A stretch of DNA of 55,333 nucleotides from a bacterium (GCA_029945625.1 JAQSCW010000005.1:1-55333), one strand, 5' to 3'. Positions 24,191 through 33,523 are shown, counted from the stretch's first letter. Made by a program: numbers and translations. Notes: a model not told the origin generated them from the letters alone.

Positions 24191-24337
24191 GTTTGCTACC
24201 GCGGAAGCAGCGAAACATACCAGTTTTAAAAAAAAGACAGATTGTTGTAAAAAACCCCTCTTTCTTATTTTGTTTTGTGAATAATATTAGACAAATTTGG
24301 TAAAATTTAACGAGGCATTTTTAACATCATTTTTGAT

Positions 24338-27300
24338 ATGCTAAATAATTATATGGTACAAAGAATTACAAAGTCCCTAGGCCTTGCTGCGTTGTTGGGT
24401 CTGAGCCCCCTGATTGAGTCACAAACAATGAATTGGGCACCTGCCGGACCGGTAAATACTGCCGGTAGAGCACGAAATATGATTGTAGATAACAGGGATG
24501 CAAGTGGGAACACCTTATTTGTGGGAAGCACTTCCAGTGGTGTCTTTACCACTACTAGCAGAGGAGCCTTTTGGGGTCCCCTGGATGATCAGGGTACCAT
24601 TCGAAACATTAGCTACATGGCACAAGCACCCGACGGCACCATTTATGCCGGTACAGGAGAAGGATTTTTAAGAACAGGGCAAAAAACAAAAGCCCAACCT
24701 GGGACAGGTCTTTACAAACTTTCAAATAGCAACGCTCTTACCTTGGTGGTAAGCAGTGCAATAGTTGGAACAGTGATCAACCGCGTGGCGGTAAGTCCAA
24801 TTCAGTCAAATAACATCGCCATCACTACCAACAAAGGAGTTTGGATCTCAACCGATGGAGGGGCTAACTTTAATCTTGCCTCAGGCATCATCGTGCCTAC
24901 TTCCACTGTTTCCTGTGGGGAAGATGTGAAATTCGACAGCAATGGGATTTTGTATTGCTCCATTGGATCCGAAATCGGCGCCGCAACATCAACAAGCACG
25001 GCATCCAAGATTTATAAATCCAGCGATCCAACGTTAAGTTTATTCAGTGAAATTACCCCAACAGCTTCTATTCTTTCTGACCTCAACTACGGCCGTATTG
25101 AAATTGGTATTTCTGCCTCCAACCCAAATATCATTTATGCATCTTGCGCCAATAAAAATCCCGACGGTTCAGCTGCTGCTGCTGCTTCTCTTAAGGCCTT
25201 TTATGTTTCTTATAACGCAGGATTAACATGGGGCCTCATTAAGATGGGATCCCCTCAGCTCGATCCTCTATCAAATGGCGGCACTCTGGCTTCGGGTGAT
25301 TATGCACACACCCTTCTTGTAGATCCAACTAACCCCGACCAGGTTTTTTTCGGTAGTTATTCATTTTATATCTTCACCAGAACCCGTGGCGTTGCCGGCG
25401 ATTCCGATTCCTCCCCAATCGGTACTTGGACAAAATTGGGAAATCCTTATGCCTTCAACTCCCAAATCTATCTTCATGAGAATATTCATGATATCAAACT
25501 CATTGGCAGCAATCCAACAATGGTGTATCTTGTTACAGACGCCGGTATTTACCGTTCCCTGGATATGACCACCGTGTCGCAAAATTTACCTCCCAGTTTC
25601 CAGCCATTTTATAAAGGTTTAGTCACCGGCCAATTTAACTCTGTCAGTATTGAAAGAACTCCTATCGGAGCCAATTCAACGTCTACCGTGAGTGGTAAAA
25701 AAGTAGACCCCTACTCCGGATTTATTGGAGGAACCGGTGGAAACGGAATGGCTTATTATTCCGGAACCTACAATCTGGTAACCAAAGAAGTGAATTATCT
25801 GTTTGGTGACGTCTATAATTCTGAATACTCAAAAATTCTTCCCGATGCTGCTTTTGCAAGTGTGGGTGATGGACGTATATACCGTTCCTCCAATGTAAAG
25901 ACCTCAAACCCGGTTGTTCTCAATACAAATAAATACAGTGGTGCATTGTCTAAAGTGGCTCCAAACCCCGAAACCTTTTTTAACGCAAGTGGTGGAAAAG
26001 TAAATACCGGTACCCCTTTCAAATTGTGGGAGTACTATGGTCAGAATCCTTCAAATCCCGACTCCATGTATTTTTACAACGATACCTTAAGATTCCAGGC
26101 TACTTTTGAAACGGTAAGTGATTTAACCACGAAAACAAATTTTACTTTTACGGCTATCCGCCCGAGCCCCTACGCCATCATTGATAGTATCATGGTTCGC
26201 ACCGGAACGGTAACTGTGCCGGTAACAAATTATGCTAATTCGCCTGCATTTAATACAGGTCAGGACATTTCTCTAAAACCAACTAATAGTGTTGTAACCC
26301 CTACAGTTGTTACGTATGTAATAGGTACCGGTGCTAGTAGTACCACTATTACACATACATTAGTCATTTACTCGGGCACTAATATTGCCAGTACGGGGCC
26401 GGTGAATACAGCCACTGCAAGTGCCCCTTCAGTGACTCTAAATACCACCAATTACGGAGATGTTATTTCCGTCACCTTCACCGCACCTCCATTTGCAACA
26501 AAAACTGCTACTTCCAGTAATGTAAATAATGCAACGTATTACCGCGTGTTTGCAACTGTCTATTATAAATACAAAGCGGGCGATGTAGTAAACGTTGTTG
26601 ACAATAATATTTCAACCCTCACCAATTCGTATACCGCCACTCTTCCAAAAGCGATGAACTGGCGTTATCCTGCGCCTTCCTATACGATTGCTGCTACTAC
26701 AAATACAGCGATTCAAAGCCCAACGTATATTTTAACACCCGGAAACATAAGTTCACCCAATCCTTCATTTGTGGTAACTCCTAAAAACCCATCAGGTGTT
26801 TCATCCTTCACTATTTCAACTTTTGGCACCTACTCGCTTTCAGCAATTCCGGTGACCTATTCTCTCGTGGCAATTACCAGTACGGCCATCACGAACCCTA
26901 CTTATGTGCTTACACCCGGAAATGTGACACAAACTGTAGCGGCATTTATTGTCACCCCAACGGTGGCCACAGTATACACCATCACAGCTACGGGTTCGGG
27001 TACCGCAGCACCAGAATCAACAACGGTGAATGTGGCGTCCCTTTACAGCATCAGCAACAGTACAGCAACACAAGGGAGTCCCTTGTTCATTGTATCACCA
27101 ACAGTAACCACTTCGTATACACTTACCGGAATTAGTTCAAACACCTTGATTGGCGCTAACACAAGTACCACCGCCGGTGCAACTGCGGCTAAGTCTACCT
27201 ATACCTTTGGGGCCGCCGGTGGGGTGCAAATTGCTCCCAATAATAAACCCATGAAAATGGCAAATCGGGTCTCTGCCCGATTGGCAATGATACTCAACAA

Positions 27301-28426
27301 TGGAAGCAATACGGGAAATCAAGAGGCAATCGTTGTGTGTAAAAGTCCTCTGGCCCTTAACGACCCCCTCAGTCTCGTGCGAGTGAGTCAGACAGGCTGT
27401 CAAACAGATGATGCCGGTGGCAATCCCTCCACCGCCACGATTGCAGTAACCGGCAAGCCTACCTTGCTTGAATGGAGTAAGAATGGTACAGAAATCTATT
27501 ACGCGACCGATGCAAATAAAGTGTACAGAGTATCACATATCAATGAGATCATGGACCTTTCTCCAAGTTCCTTTTCCGGAAAATTTTATTCCGATATATT
27601 TAAATACACCGATCCTATCGGCAACAGCACTCTGAACCCTGTTTCACCCTATCGTACTTATCTGGTTGGCACATTCGATAAGCCCATTACCAGCCTCAGC
27701 GTAAGTAAAGATGATAAAACAGTAGTTGTAACGCTTAATTACCCAACGGCCACCTCTTCAGGTACGAGCGGACTGGTGATGTTGAGCAAATGTGCTGACA
27801 TCAGAAAAACTGTTAACCCTTTAACCGATTGGGAAAGAAAAGACAATTCCGGATTCTCTAATGTGATTACCTATTGCTCATTGATGGAAAAAGGTGATAG
27901 CAAAAAAGTATTTGTGGGGACCGACAACGGGATCTTCTATACAAGTGACATCACCACAGGTGTATGGACAAAAGCAAACAATGGCCAACTTCCAAACGTT
28001 CAAATCTTCGATATTAAACAGCAAGTAATGGAACATTGGGATTGTTTCAATTCAGGCCAGATTTATGTAGCAACAAATGGCCGCGGTGTATGGACCAACA
28101 ATCAATTCTACGAGGCTCATTATGTAGGTATTCAGGAATACCAAAACAGCGAATGGGCAAAAGAAGAAAGTCACCTAAGTCTTTTTCCTAACCCTACCAA
28201 TGGCAATGTGAACGTGGCATTTCAGGGACTCGATGGCGAATCGGCTACCCTTCAAATTATGGATATCAGTGGCCGCCATGTGCGAACTGAAGACCTTGGT
28301 GTAATCGCAAGCGGCGACATGGTATATTCTTTTGAAACAACAGGTATGAATGCCGGCGTGTACATTGTTAACGTTTCAAGTACATCAGGCGTGAAACGAG
28401 TAGCTAAATTAATCGTCGCCAAATAG
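24338..28426 (+). CDS. Large secreted protein with T9SS C-terminal sorting domain
   Basis: A 1362-residue exported protein. A signal peptide lies at about residues 6-30 (ending LSPLIESQT). The N-terminal ~500 residues have repeated strand patterns and GGANF/DGTIYAGTGEG-like turns that resemble BNR/Sortilin-type beta-propellers. The middle (about 600-960) is Thr/Ser-rich with Ig/PKD-like repeats; two copies of TAI-x2-PTY-x-LTPGN start near residues 789 and 848. A second propeller-like part follows. The last ~80 residues form a type IX sorting domain (LSLFPNPTNGNVNVAF, MDISGRHVR, GVYIVNVSS, ending RVAKLIVAK). It is probably exported by T9SS and attached at the cell surface or released. Function unknown. 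Ends in a terminator. Confidence 0.88.
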   Translation: MLNNYMVQRITKSLGLAALLGLSPLIESQTMNWAPAGPVNTAGRARNMIVDNRDASGNTLFVGSTSSGVFTTTSRGAFWGPLDDQGTIRNISYMAQAPDGTIYAGTGEGFLRTGQKTKAQPGTGLYKLSNSNALTLVVSSAIVGTVINRVAVSPIQSNNIAITTNKGVWISTDGGANFNLASGIIVPTSTVSCGEDVKFDSNGILYCSIGSEIGAATSTSTASKIYKSSDPTLSLFSEITPTASILSDLNYGRIEIGISASNPNIIYASCANKNPDGSAAAAASLKAFYVSYNAGLTWGLIKMGSPQLDPLSNGGTLASGDYAHTLLVDPTNPDQVFFGSYSFYIFTRTRGVAGDSDSSPIGTWTKLGNPYAFNSQIYLHENIHDIKLIGSNPTMVYLVTDAGIYRSLDMTTVSQNLPPSFQPFYKGLVTGQFNSVSIERTPIGANSTSTVSGKKVDPYSGFIGGTGGNGMAYYSGTYNLVTKEVNYLFGDVYNSEYSKILPDAAFASVGDGRIYRSSNVKTSNPVVLNTNKYSGALSKVAPNPETFFNASGGKVNTGTPFKLWEYYGQNPSNPDSMYFYNDTLRFQATFETVSDLTTKTNFTFTAIRPSPYAIIDSIMVRTGTVTVPVTNYANSPAFNTGQDISLKPTNSVVTPTVVTYVIGTGASSTTITHTLVIYSGTNIASTGPVNTATASAPSVTLNTTNYGDVISVTFTAPPFATKTATSSNVNNATYYRVFATVYYKYKAGDVVNVVDNNISTLTNSYTATLPKAMNWRYPAPSYTIAATTNTAIQSPTYILTPGNISSPNPSFVVTPKNPSGVSSFTISTFGTYSLSAIPVTYSLVAITSTAITNPTYVLTPGNVTQTVAAFIVTPTVATVYTITATGSGTAAPESTTVNVASLYSISNSTATQGSPLFIVSPTVTTSYTLTGISSNTLIGANTSTTAGATAAKSTYTFGAAGGVQIAPNNKPMKMANRVSARLAMILNNGSNTGNQEAIVVCKSPLALNDPLSLVRVSQTGCQTDDAGGNPSTATIAVTGKPTLLEWSKNGTEIYYATDANKVYRVSHINEIMDLSPSSFSGKFYSDIFKYTDPIGNSTLNPVSPYRTYLVGTFDKPITSLSVSKDDKTVVVTLNYPTATSSGTSGLVMLSKCADIRKTVNPLTDWERKDNSGFSNVITYCSLMEKGDSKKVFVGTDNGIFYTSDITTGVWTKANNGQLPNVQIFDIKQQVMEHWDCFNSGQIYVATNGRGVWTNNQFYEAHYVGIQEYQNSEWAKEESHLSLFPNPTNGNVNVAFQGLDGESATLQIMDISGRHVRTEDLGVIASGDMVYSFETTGMNAGVYIVNVSSTSGVKRVAKLIVAK

Positions 28427-28447
28427 CTATAGAACTTAATTTTTAAG

Positions 28448-28476
28448 AGCTGTCCAAACCGGACAGCTTTTTTTTT
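28448..28476 (+). terminator. Rho-independent terminator after the T9SS cargo gene
   Basis: AGCTGTCC pairs perfectly with GGACAGCT around a five-base loop, followed by a T-run. Confidence 0.9.
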
Positions 28477-28494
28477 GATTAACTTTATCCTCAC

Positions 28495-29301
28495 ATGAAA
28501 ACTACCGAGGCCGATTCATATTACCACAATCTTGAACAAATGAGTGTGCGAGATCTTCTTCTTAATATTAATAAAGAAGATCACACGGTTCCTTTATCTG
28601 TTGAAAATTCTATTCCTCAAATCGAGAAATTAGTGGCTAAAACCGTAGAGTGCCTAAAAATGGGCGGGCGGCTTTTTTACCTCGGGGCCGGCACCAGCGG
28701 GCGCCTTGGAGTAGTCGATGCCAGTGAATGTCCTCCAACCTTTGGTGTCGAACAAGGCATTGTGATAGGCCTTATAGCAGGAGGTGACGACGCCATCAGA
28801 AAAGCGGTAGAGTTTGCCGAAGATGATTTGCAACAAGGGTGGGCTGACCTTCTCGTTTATCAGATCAGTACTAACGACATGGTAATTGGTATTGCAGCTT
28901 CGGGAAGCACGCCTTATGTTTTAGGAGCCTTAAGCGCCTGCAACCAAAATAATATAGCCACAGGCTGCATTACCTGCAACAGTAACAGCGAAATTGCAAA
29001 GATCGCCAAGTTCCCGGTGGAAGTAATCGTAGGTCCCGAATTTGTTACCGGTTCTACGCGCATGAAAAGCGGCACAGCACAAAAATTAGTACTTAATATG
29101 ATTTCCACTTCGGTGATGATAAAGCTGGGTCGCGTAAAAGGCAATAAGATGGTAGATATGCAACTCAGCAATAATAAACTGGTAGACCGAGGCACAAAAA
29201 TGCTCATGAAAAATACAGGGATTAAAGACTATGAAACAGCGAAAACCCTGCTGCTAAAGTACGGCAGTGTGCGCAAGGCCACCGAAGCACATTCTTCCTG
29301 A
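28495..29301 (+). CDS. murQ: N-acetylmuramic acid 6-phosphate etherase MurQ
   Basis: Splits D-lactate from MurNAc-6-phosphate to give GlcNAc-6-phosphate in peptidoglycan recycling. The SIS sugar-phosphate domain is evident: GAGTSGRLGVVDASECPPTF, IGIAASGSTPYVLGAL and TGSTRMKSGTAQKLVLNMIS carry the family signature. 268 residues is a little shorter than the ~300 of E. coli MurQ, lacking the end of the C-terminal helical part. TAACTTTA seven bases before the ATG is a one-base variant of the -7 box. It converges on the exonuclease gene with 18 bases between. Confidence 0.95.
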   Translation: MKTTEADSYYHNLEQMSVRDLLLNINKEDHTVPLSVENSIPQIEKLVAKTVECLKMGGRLFYLGAGTSGRLGVVDASECPPTFGVEQGIVIGLIAGGDDAIRKAVEFAEDDLQQGWADLLVYQISTNDMVIGIAASGSTPYVLGALSACNQNNIATGCITCNSNSEIAKIAKFPVEVIVGPEFVTGSTRMKSGTAQKLVLNMISTSVMIKLGRVKGNKMVDMQLSNNKLVDRGTKMLMKNTGIKDYETAKTLLLKYGSVRKATEAHSS

Positions 29302-29319
29302 AGAAAATAAAAGGCCTCC

Positions 29320-30123
29320 CTATTTCATACTCAATCTGATGCGTGTAAGTACCTTTTTAGTATACAGAGGGAAATCACCATTCATGATCCAATTATAATA
29401 TGACGGTTCGGTGGTGAATACTTCCTTCACCGATTTATCTTTGTGTTTTCCAAAACTAAACACCTCAACGCCTTTCTCATTGTACACAATCCTTCCCGCA
29501 AGATCCACATTTTTTGTTTTGGCACTCAATTCACTTAATACTGAAATATCGTTCTTTATGGGAACCAACTTCTTTCCATTTTCATCTTCCACTTCAATAC
29601 CATCGTACTTCACTAACTGCGCCTTAAAGATTTCAAACGTGGCCATCGCATCTCCCTCAGCACTGTGCGCATGATCGAGTGGTTTATGGCAATAAAATTT
29701 ATAGGCCGCCCTCAAATTGCGAGGCTCCATGTAATGAAAGATATTTTGAACATCTACTAACCTCCTGCCTTCAAGGTCAAAATCCACTTCTGCTCTCAGA
29801 AACTCTTCCGCCAGCATGGGAATGTCGTACTTGTTGGAATTAAAACCTGCCAGATCTGAATTCCCAATGAACTTTATTAATTTGGGAGCCAGTTGTTTAA
29901 ACGTAGGTTCATCTTCTACATCCTGATCGTAGATCCCATGAATTTCAGAAACAACTTTGGGAATAGGGATCTCAGGATTCATGCGCTCCGTAAGAATCTC
30001 CGTACTATTATCAATATCTAACTTAACCAGCGAAATCTCTACGATTCGGTCTGACCCCACATTTAAGCCGGTGGCCTCAATGTCTAAAAATATAATGGGT
30101 TTGTTGAGTTTTACGTGTATCAT
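29320..30123 (-). CDS. DEDDh 3'-5' exonuclease (DnaQ-like)
   Basis: A 267-residue exonuclease. The catalytic motifs are Exo I IFLDIEATGL (Asp, Glu), Exo II in LAGFNSNKYDIPML (Asp), and Exo III HAHSAEGDAMAT (His and Asp). The C-terminal ~90 residues (AGRIVYNEKGVEVFSFGKHK...) form an extra domain often attached to these Bacteroidota exonucleases. It may be a proofreading or repair exonuclease, but it is not fused to a polymerase. It starts 13 bases after ispH and is the last gene of the xerD-ispH-exonuclease operon. Confidence 0.87.
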   Translation of the reverse strand: MIHVKLNKPIIFLDIEATGLNVGSDRIVEISLVKLDIDNSTEILTERMNPEIPIPKVVSEIHGIYDQDVEDEPTFKQLAPKLIKFIGNSDLAGFNSNKYDIPMLAEEFLRAEVDFDLEGRRLVDVQNIFHYMEPRNLRAAYKFYCHKPLDHAHSAEGDAMATFEIFKAQLVKYDGIEVEDENGKKLVPIKNDISVLSELSAKTKNVDLAGRIVYNEKGVEVFSFGKHKDKSVKEVFTTEPSYYNWIMNGDFPLYTKKVLTRIRLSMK

Positions 30124-30136
30124 GACAATTCTTTTT

Positions 30137-31369
30137 TTAGGATGAAACAGCTTGTAAATGTTTAACTACTTCTTCGGTAGACCTCACCGAATAGAACTCA
30201 TTTAGACGACGAATTACCCCCTCAAGCACGGCATCGGGACAAGAAGCGCCGCTCGTAAGAATAATCTTCACCGGTTCTTTTACGGGCAAAAACGGAGAGG
30301 TAATGAGGTGCTTCTTTGTTGGATAATCAAAATGGTGGATCGTATTCTTGTCGGCGATTTCCCCGGCAGATTCTATGAAATAAGTAGGAAATTTTCGACT
30401 GCATAATTCCGCAAGATGGGAGGTATTACTACTGTTATACCCTCCTACCACAATGGCCAAATCGGCATCGGTTTCGAGTAAACCATAGGTGGCCTCCTGA
30501 TTTTCATTGGTAGCATAACACAACGTATCACGCGTATCAGCAAAATGAACAGCGATTTTTTCTTTACCGTATTTCTCAACCATTAACCCCTTAACATAAT
30601 CTGCTATCTCCTGCGTTTCGGTAGCCAGCATCGTCGTTTGATTAATGACCCCCACCTTTTCAAAATGTTTCGTGATGTCAAATCCTTTGCTGAACTTACC
30701 TTGAAACTCCTGCTCAAATTCAGATTGACTTTTTTTACCCAGCAGGTAAACACCCAGTCGTTTTGACTCTTCCATATCACGCACTACTACAACAGCTTCG
30801 CTATCGAGCTCACTTCGCGAAAATGTGGATCGCGTTTCTTCATGCTTGTTTTTTCCATGAATAATAATGGTGTGTTTTGTTTTTCCAATCTGCTCCGATT
30901 TTTTCCAAACACGCTCAACAAATGGACAAGTAGTATTGTAATTTTCGGTATGGATTCCCCTTTCCTCAAGCATCTTTACTAAAGGCACCGGTGCTCCAAA
31001 GGCAGGGATCATCACAATATCGGCAGGCGTGATGGTATCAAAAGAAATCAGTTGTTTCCCTTCCGTGTCCTGCAAAAATTGCACACCCCGCTCACTGAGA
31101 TCTTTGTTCACTTCAGGATTGTGGATCATTTCACTCAGTAAAAAAAGTCGCTTACCCGGATTTTCTTCAAGCGCTCTAAATGCAATCTCAATCGCATTCT
31201 CTACCCCGTAACAAAATCCAAAATGCCGGGCAACATAATAAATTACCGGACCAAAATCCAACACAGTGGGACTATTATCTTTTTTCCGCGGATCCTGAAT
31301 TTTACGAAACTGCTTCACTTTAGAAATAACAGGACTGCGGTAAAATTCCGGAATAGTGAACGCTTTCAT
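30137..31369 (-). CDS. ispH: 4-hydroxy-3-methylbut-2-enyl diphosphate reductase IspH
   Basis: Last enzyme of the MEP isoprenoid pathway, a [4Fe-4S] enzyme giving IPP and DMAPP. The three iron-binding Cys lie in HFGFCYGVENAI, NTTCPFVERVW and TSGASCPDAVLEGV. 410 residues is the long form, with an N-terminal extension and a long middle part, compared with ~316 in E. coli. It is sandwiched between xerD (20 bases upstream) and the exonuclease (13 bases downstream). Confidence 0.94.
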   Translation of the reverse strand: MKAFTIPEFYRSPVISKVKQFRKIQDPRKKDNSPTVLDFGPVIYYVARHFGFCYGVENAIEIAFRALEENPGKRLFLLSEMIHNPEVNKDLSERGVQFLQDTEGKQLISFDTITPADIVMIPAFGAPVPLVKMLEERGIHTENYNTTCPFVERVWKKSEQIGKTKHTIIIHGKNKHEETRSTFSRSELDSEAVVVVRDMEESKRLGVYLLGKKSQSEFEQEFQGKFSKGFDITKHFEKVGVINQTTMLATETQEIADYVKGLMVEKYGKEKIAVHFADTRDTLCYATNENQEATYGLLETDADLAIVVGGYNSSNTSHLAELCSRKFPTYFIESAGEIADKNTIHHFDYPTKKHLITSPFLPVKEPVKIILTSGASCPDAVLEGVIRRLNEFYSVRSTEEVVKHLQAVSS

Positions 31370-31389
31370 AGTTTGTAGTACAAAGTTAG

Positions 31390-32325
31390 CTATTTTTTGT
31401 TTCGCGGGTGGAAACTTAAAATATTATCGCGCAGAAATTGCTTGTCCAAATGGGTATAAATCTCAGTCGTAGTAATGCTTTCATGCCCAAGCATTTCCTG
31501 AACCGCCCTCAAATCGGCCCCTCCCTCCACCAAATGGGTGGCAAACGAGTGACGAAAGGTGTGCGGACCCAACGTTTTTTTGATTCCCGCTCTCTTGGCC
31601 AGATCTTTTAGGATATAGAACACCATCACGCGTGATAGCCCACCTCCCCGACGGTTTAAATAAAGTATATCTACCGCCTCAGGTTTTATTCCGAGATGCG
31701 TTCGTACCGACTTTAAGTAATTAGTGATGAGTTTTTTCGCCACTGTGCCAATGGGAATCATTCTTTCTTTATTTCCTTTGCCCCTTACTTTTATGTAGTC
31801 GTCTTTGAGATGCAGGTCACTGATCTTCAAATTGGTGAGTTCACTCACGCGCAAACCGCAACTGTAAAGGGTTTCAAGCATACTCACGTTCCGTTCCCCT
31901 TCGGGAGTACTTCGGTCGATAAAACTGAGCAAAAGATCAATTTCTTCAACACTTAGAAATACAGGGAGTTTTCGCGCCAGTTTTGGAGTTTCTAATAAAT
32001 CGGCGGGACTTTGTTTGATGTCGTTTTCCAACAACAAGAATTTATAAAACGCCTTAATACCCGAAATAATCCGCGATTGGGTGGTAGCGGAAAATCCGAG
32101 GGAGGCCAGCCACTCTGCAAAGAGTTGCAATTGTCGCGCCGTGAAATTCTCAGGACGTTGTGAACCCAGAAACAATTCGGCATAACTCTCCAGTTTTTTA
32201 AGATCATCCGCGTACGCCTCAATGGAGTTATGACTCAACGATTTTTCGAGTTGGAGGTACTGCTTGAATCGAATAAAATACACACTCCAGATGCTCCTTA
32301 CATTCTTATCTGCGCCTCTCCCCAT
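31390..32325 (-). CDS. xerD: Tyrosine recombinase XerD
   Basis: Site-specific recombinase for chromosome dimer resolution at dif. The N-terminal SAM-like domain (about 15-100) is followed by the catalytic domain with Arg in YSCGLRVSEL, Lys in VRGKGNKERMIPI, His-x2-Arg in PHTFRHSFATHL, and the Tyr nucleophile in TTEIYTH. 311 residues. Its place next to aroQ, head to head, is a common XerD setting in Bacteroidota; the second Xer (49096-49989) is then XerC. Divergent starts are only 27 bases apart, so the promoters of xerD and aroQ overlap. Confidence 0.9.
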   Translation of the reverse strand: MGRGADKNVRSIWSVYFIRFKQYLQLEKSLSHNSIEAYADDLKKLESYAELFLGSQRPENFTARQLQLFAEWLASLGFSATTQSRIISGIKAFYKFLLLENDIKQSPADLLETPKLARKLPVFLSVEEIDLLLSFIDRSTPEGERNVSMLETLYSCGLRVSELTNLKISDLHLKDDYIKVRGKGNKERMIPIGTVAKKLITNYLKSVRTHLGIKPEAVDILYLNRRGGGLSRVMVFYILKDLAKRAGIKKTLGPHTFRHSFATHLVEGGADLRAVQEMLGHESITTTEIYTHLDKQFLRDNILSFHPRNKK

Positions 32326-32352
32326 CTAAAAAATAAATGTTATTTTCACCCT

Positions 32353-32781
32353 ATGAAGTTAGCGATTATTAACGGGCCTAATTTAAATCTTTTAGGTAAA
32401 AGAGAACCCGAAGTTTACGGCAAGGAGACCTTTGAATCTTATATGAACACACTGCAGAAAAAATACCCAAATTTTCAATTCATTTATTTTCAAAGCAATA
32501 TAGAGGGAGAACTCATTAATAAAATTCAGGAACTTGGTTTTTCTTACGATGGTATTATTCTCAACGCAGGAGCCTATACTCATACGTCCATTGCTATTGC
32601 AGATGCCATTGCTGCTATAAAGACACCGGTTGTAGAAGTACATATCAGTAATATTTTTGCCCGTGAAGATTTTAGACATGTTTCATATCTGGGTGCAAAA
32701 TGTGTAGGAAGCATCAGCGGATTTGGTTTAAAAAGTTATGAATTAGCGCTACAATGGTTCATATCTGCAAAGAGCACGTGA
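32353..32781 (+). CDS. aroQ: 3-dehydroquinate dehydratase, type II
   Basis: Third step of the shikimate pathway. MKLAIINGPNLNLLGKREPE at the start holds the conserved NGPNLN and the catalytic loop (LGKREPEVYG, with Arg; Tyr follows). Also visible are QSNIEGELI, ILNAGAYTHTSIAI and EVHISN. I start at ATG 32353, which gives 142 residues, the usual size; the longer reading from 32230 lies inside xerD. Divergent from xerD. Confidence 0.95.
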   Translation: MKLAIINGPNLNLLGKREPEVYGKETFESYMNTLQKKYPNFQFIYFQSNIEGELINKIQELGFSYDGIILNAGAYTHTSIAIADAIAAIKTPVVEVHISNIFAREDFRHVSYLGAKCVGSISGFGLKSYELALQWFISAKST

Positions 32782-32850
32782 ACGTTGAACCCCTTGAACC
32801 AATTAAACACTTAACACACCGAAAACTGAGAAAATCTGAAATTTGAACTT
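32779..32850. repeat. Small TTGAAC-rich repeat cluster
   Basis: Three TTGAAC words with A-rich filler lie between aroQ and the YciO gene, the same wording as the larger array at 3812-3950. No coding signal. Confidence 0.4.
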
Positions 32851-32855
32851 GGCCA

Positions 32856-33479
32856 CTAACCAAGTACCTCTAAACTCCCAAGGCCTTCACGAACCACCTC
32901 AAATCCCTCACCACTGCAATCAATCACCGTAGAAGTATAAATATTACCAAAACCCCCGTCAATCACCATATCTACCACCTCGCCATAGTGCTGATCAATT
33001 ACTTCAGGATCGGAAAAATATTCGAGAATATCGTCACTCGTATTGTGCAAACTCGTTGAAATCAGGGGATTTCCCAACCGCTCTACTATCTCCCTGCAAA
33101 TTGCATTGTCCGGAACTCTTATCCCCACCGTTTTTTTCTCTTGCTTGAGCAATTTTGGGACATTATTATTGGCCTCCAAAATAAAGGTGTATGGACCCGG
33201 CAGCGCTTTTTTCATCACTCTGAATACATGATTGGGAATAGCACGGGTATACTCCGACAAATGACTTAGGTCTGAACATACAAATGAAAAATTAGATTTC
33301 TCAGGCTTGATCCCTTTTAGTTTGCAGATGCGTTCGATGGCTCGTGTTTGAGTAATGTCACAACCAAGTGCATATACTGTATCGGTAGGATAAATGATAA
33401 TTCCACCGTTTTTTAAACAGTCTACAACCTTTGTGATCGTTTCATAAGGAATGTTCTTTTCGTTAACGTGTATTAGCAC
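32856..33479 (-). CDS. YrdC/Sua5-family protein (YciO-like, threonylcarbamoyl-AMP synthase type)
   Basis: A 207-residue member of the YrdC/Sua5/YciO fold, which uses threonine, bicarbonate and ATP to make threonylcarbamoyl-AMP for tRNA t6A37. Motifs seen are GGIIIYPTDTVYALGCDITQ, RICKLKGIKPEKSNFSFVCS and KKTVGIRVPDNAICREIVE. The sequence is closer to the YciO branch, whose activity is less certain, and it lacks the Sua5 C-terminal domain. It starts with GTG at 33479, and a -7 box lies four bases upstream. Confidence 0.85.
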   Translation of the reverse strand: MLIHVNEKNIPYETITKVVDCLKNGGIIIYPTDTVYALGCDITQTRAIERICKLKGIKPEKSNFSFVCSDLSHLSEYTRAIPNHVFRVMKKALPGPYTFILEANNNVPKLLKQEKKTVGIRVPDNAICREIVERLGNPLISTSLHNTSDDILEYFSDPEVIDQHYGEVVDMVIDGGFGNIYTSTVIDCSGEGFEVVREGLGSLEVLG

Positions 33480-33483
33480 AGTG

Positions 33484-33491
33484 CAAAGGTA
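33484..33491 (-). promoter_or_regulatory. -7 promoter box TACCTTTG (YciO/Sua5 gene)
   Basis: Minus-strand TAnnTTTG four bases before GTG 33479; predicts a leaderless transcript and supports the GTG start. Confidence 0.55.
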
Positions 33492-33506
33492 GAGATTTTA
33501 TTATTG

Positions 33507-33523
33507 GGCAGCTTGAAGCTGCC
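33507..33523. promoter_or_regulatory. Palindrome GGCAGCTT-G-AAGCTGCC in the promoter region
   Basis: A perfect 8-bp palindrome with a single-base centre. It covers the position expected for the -33 element of the YciO/Sua5 promoter, so it could be an operator; no T-run follows. It may equally be a short dispersed repeat. Confidence 0.45.
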
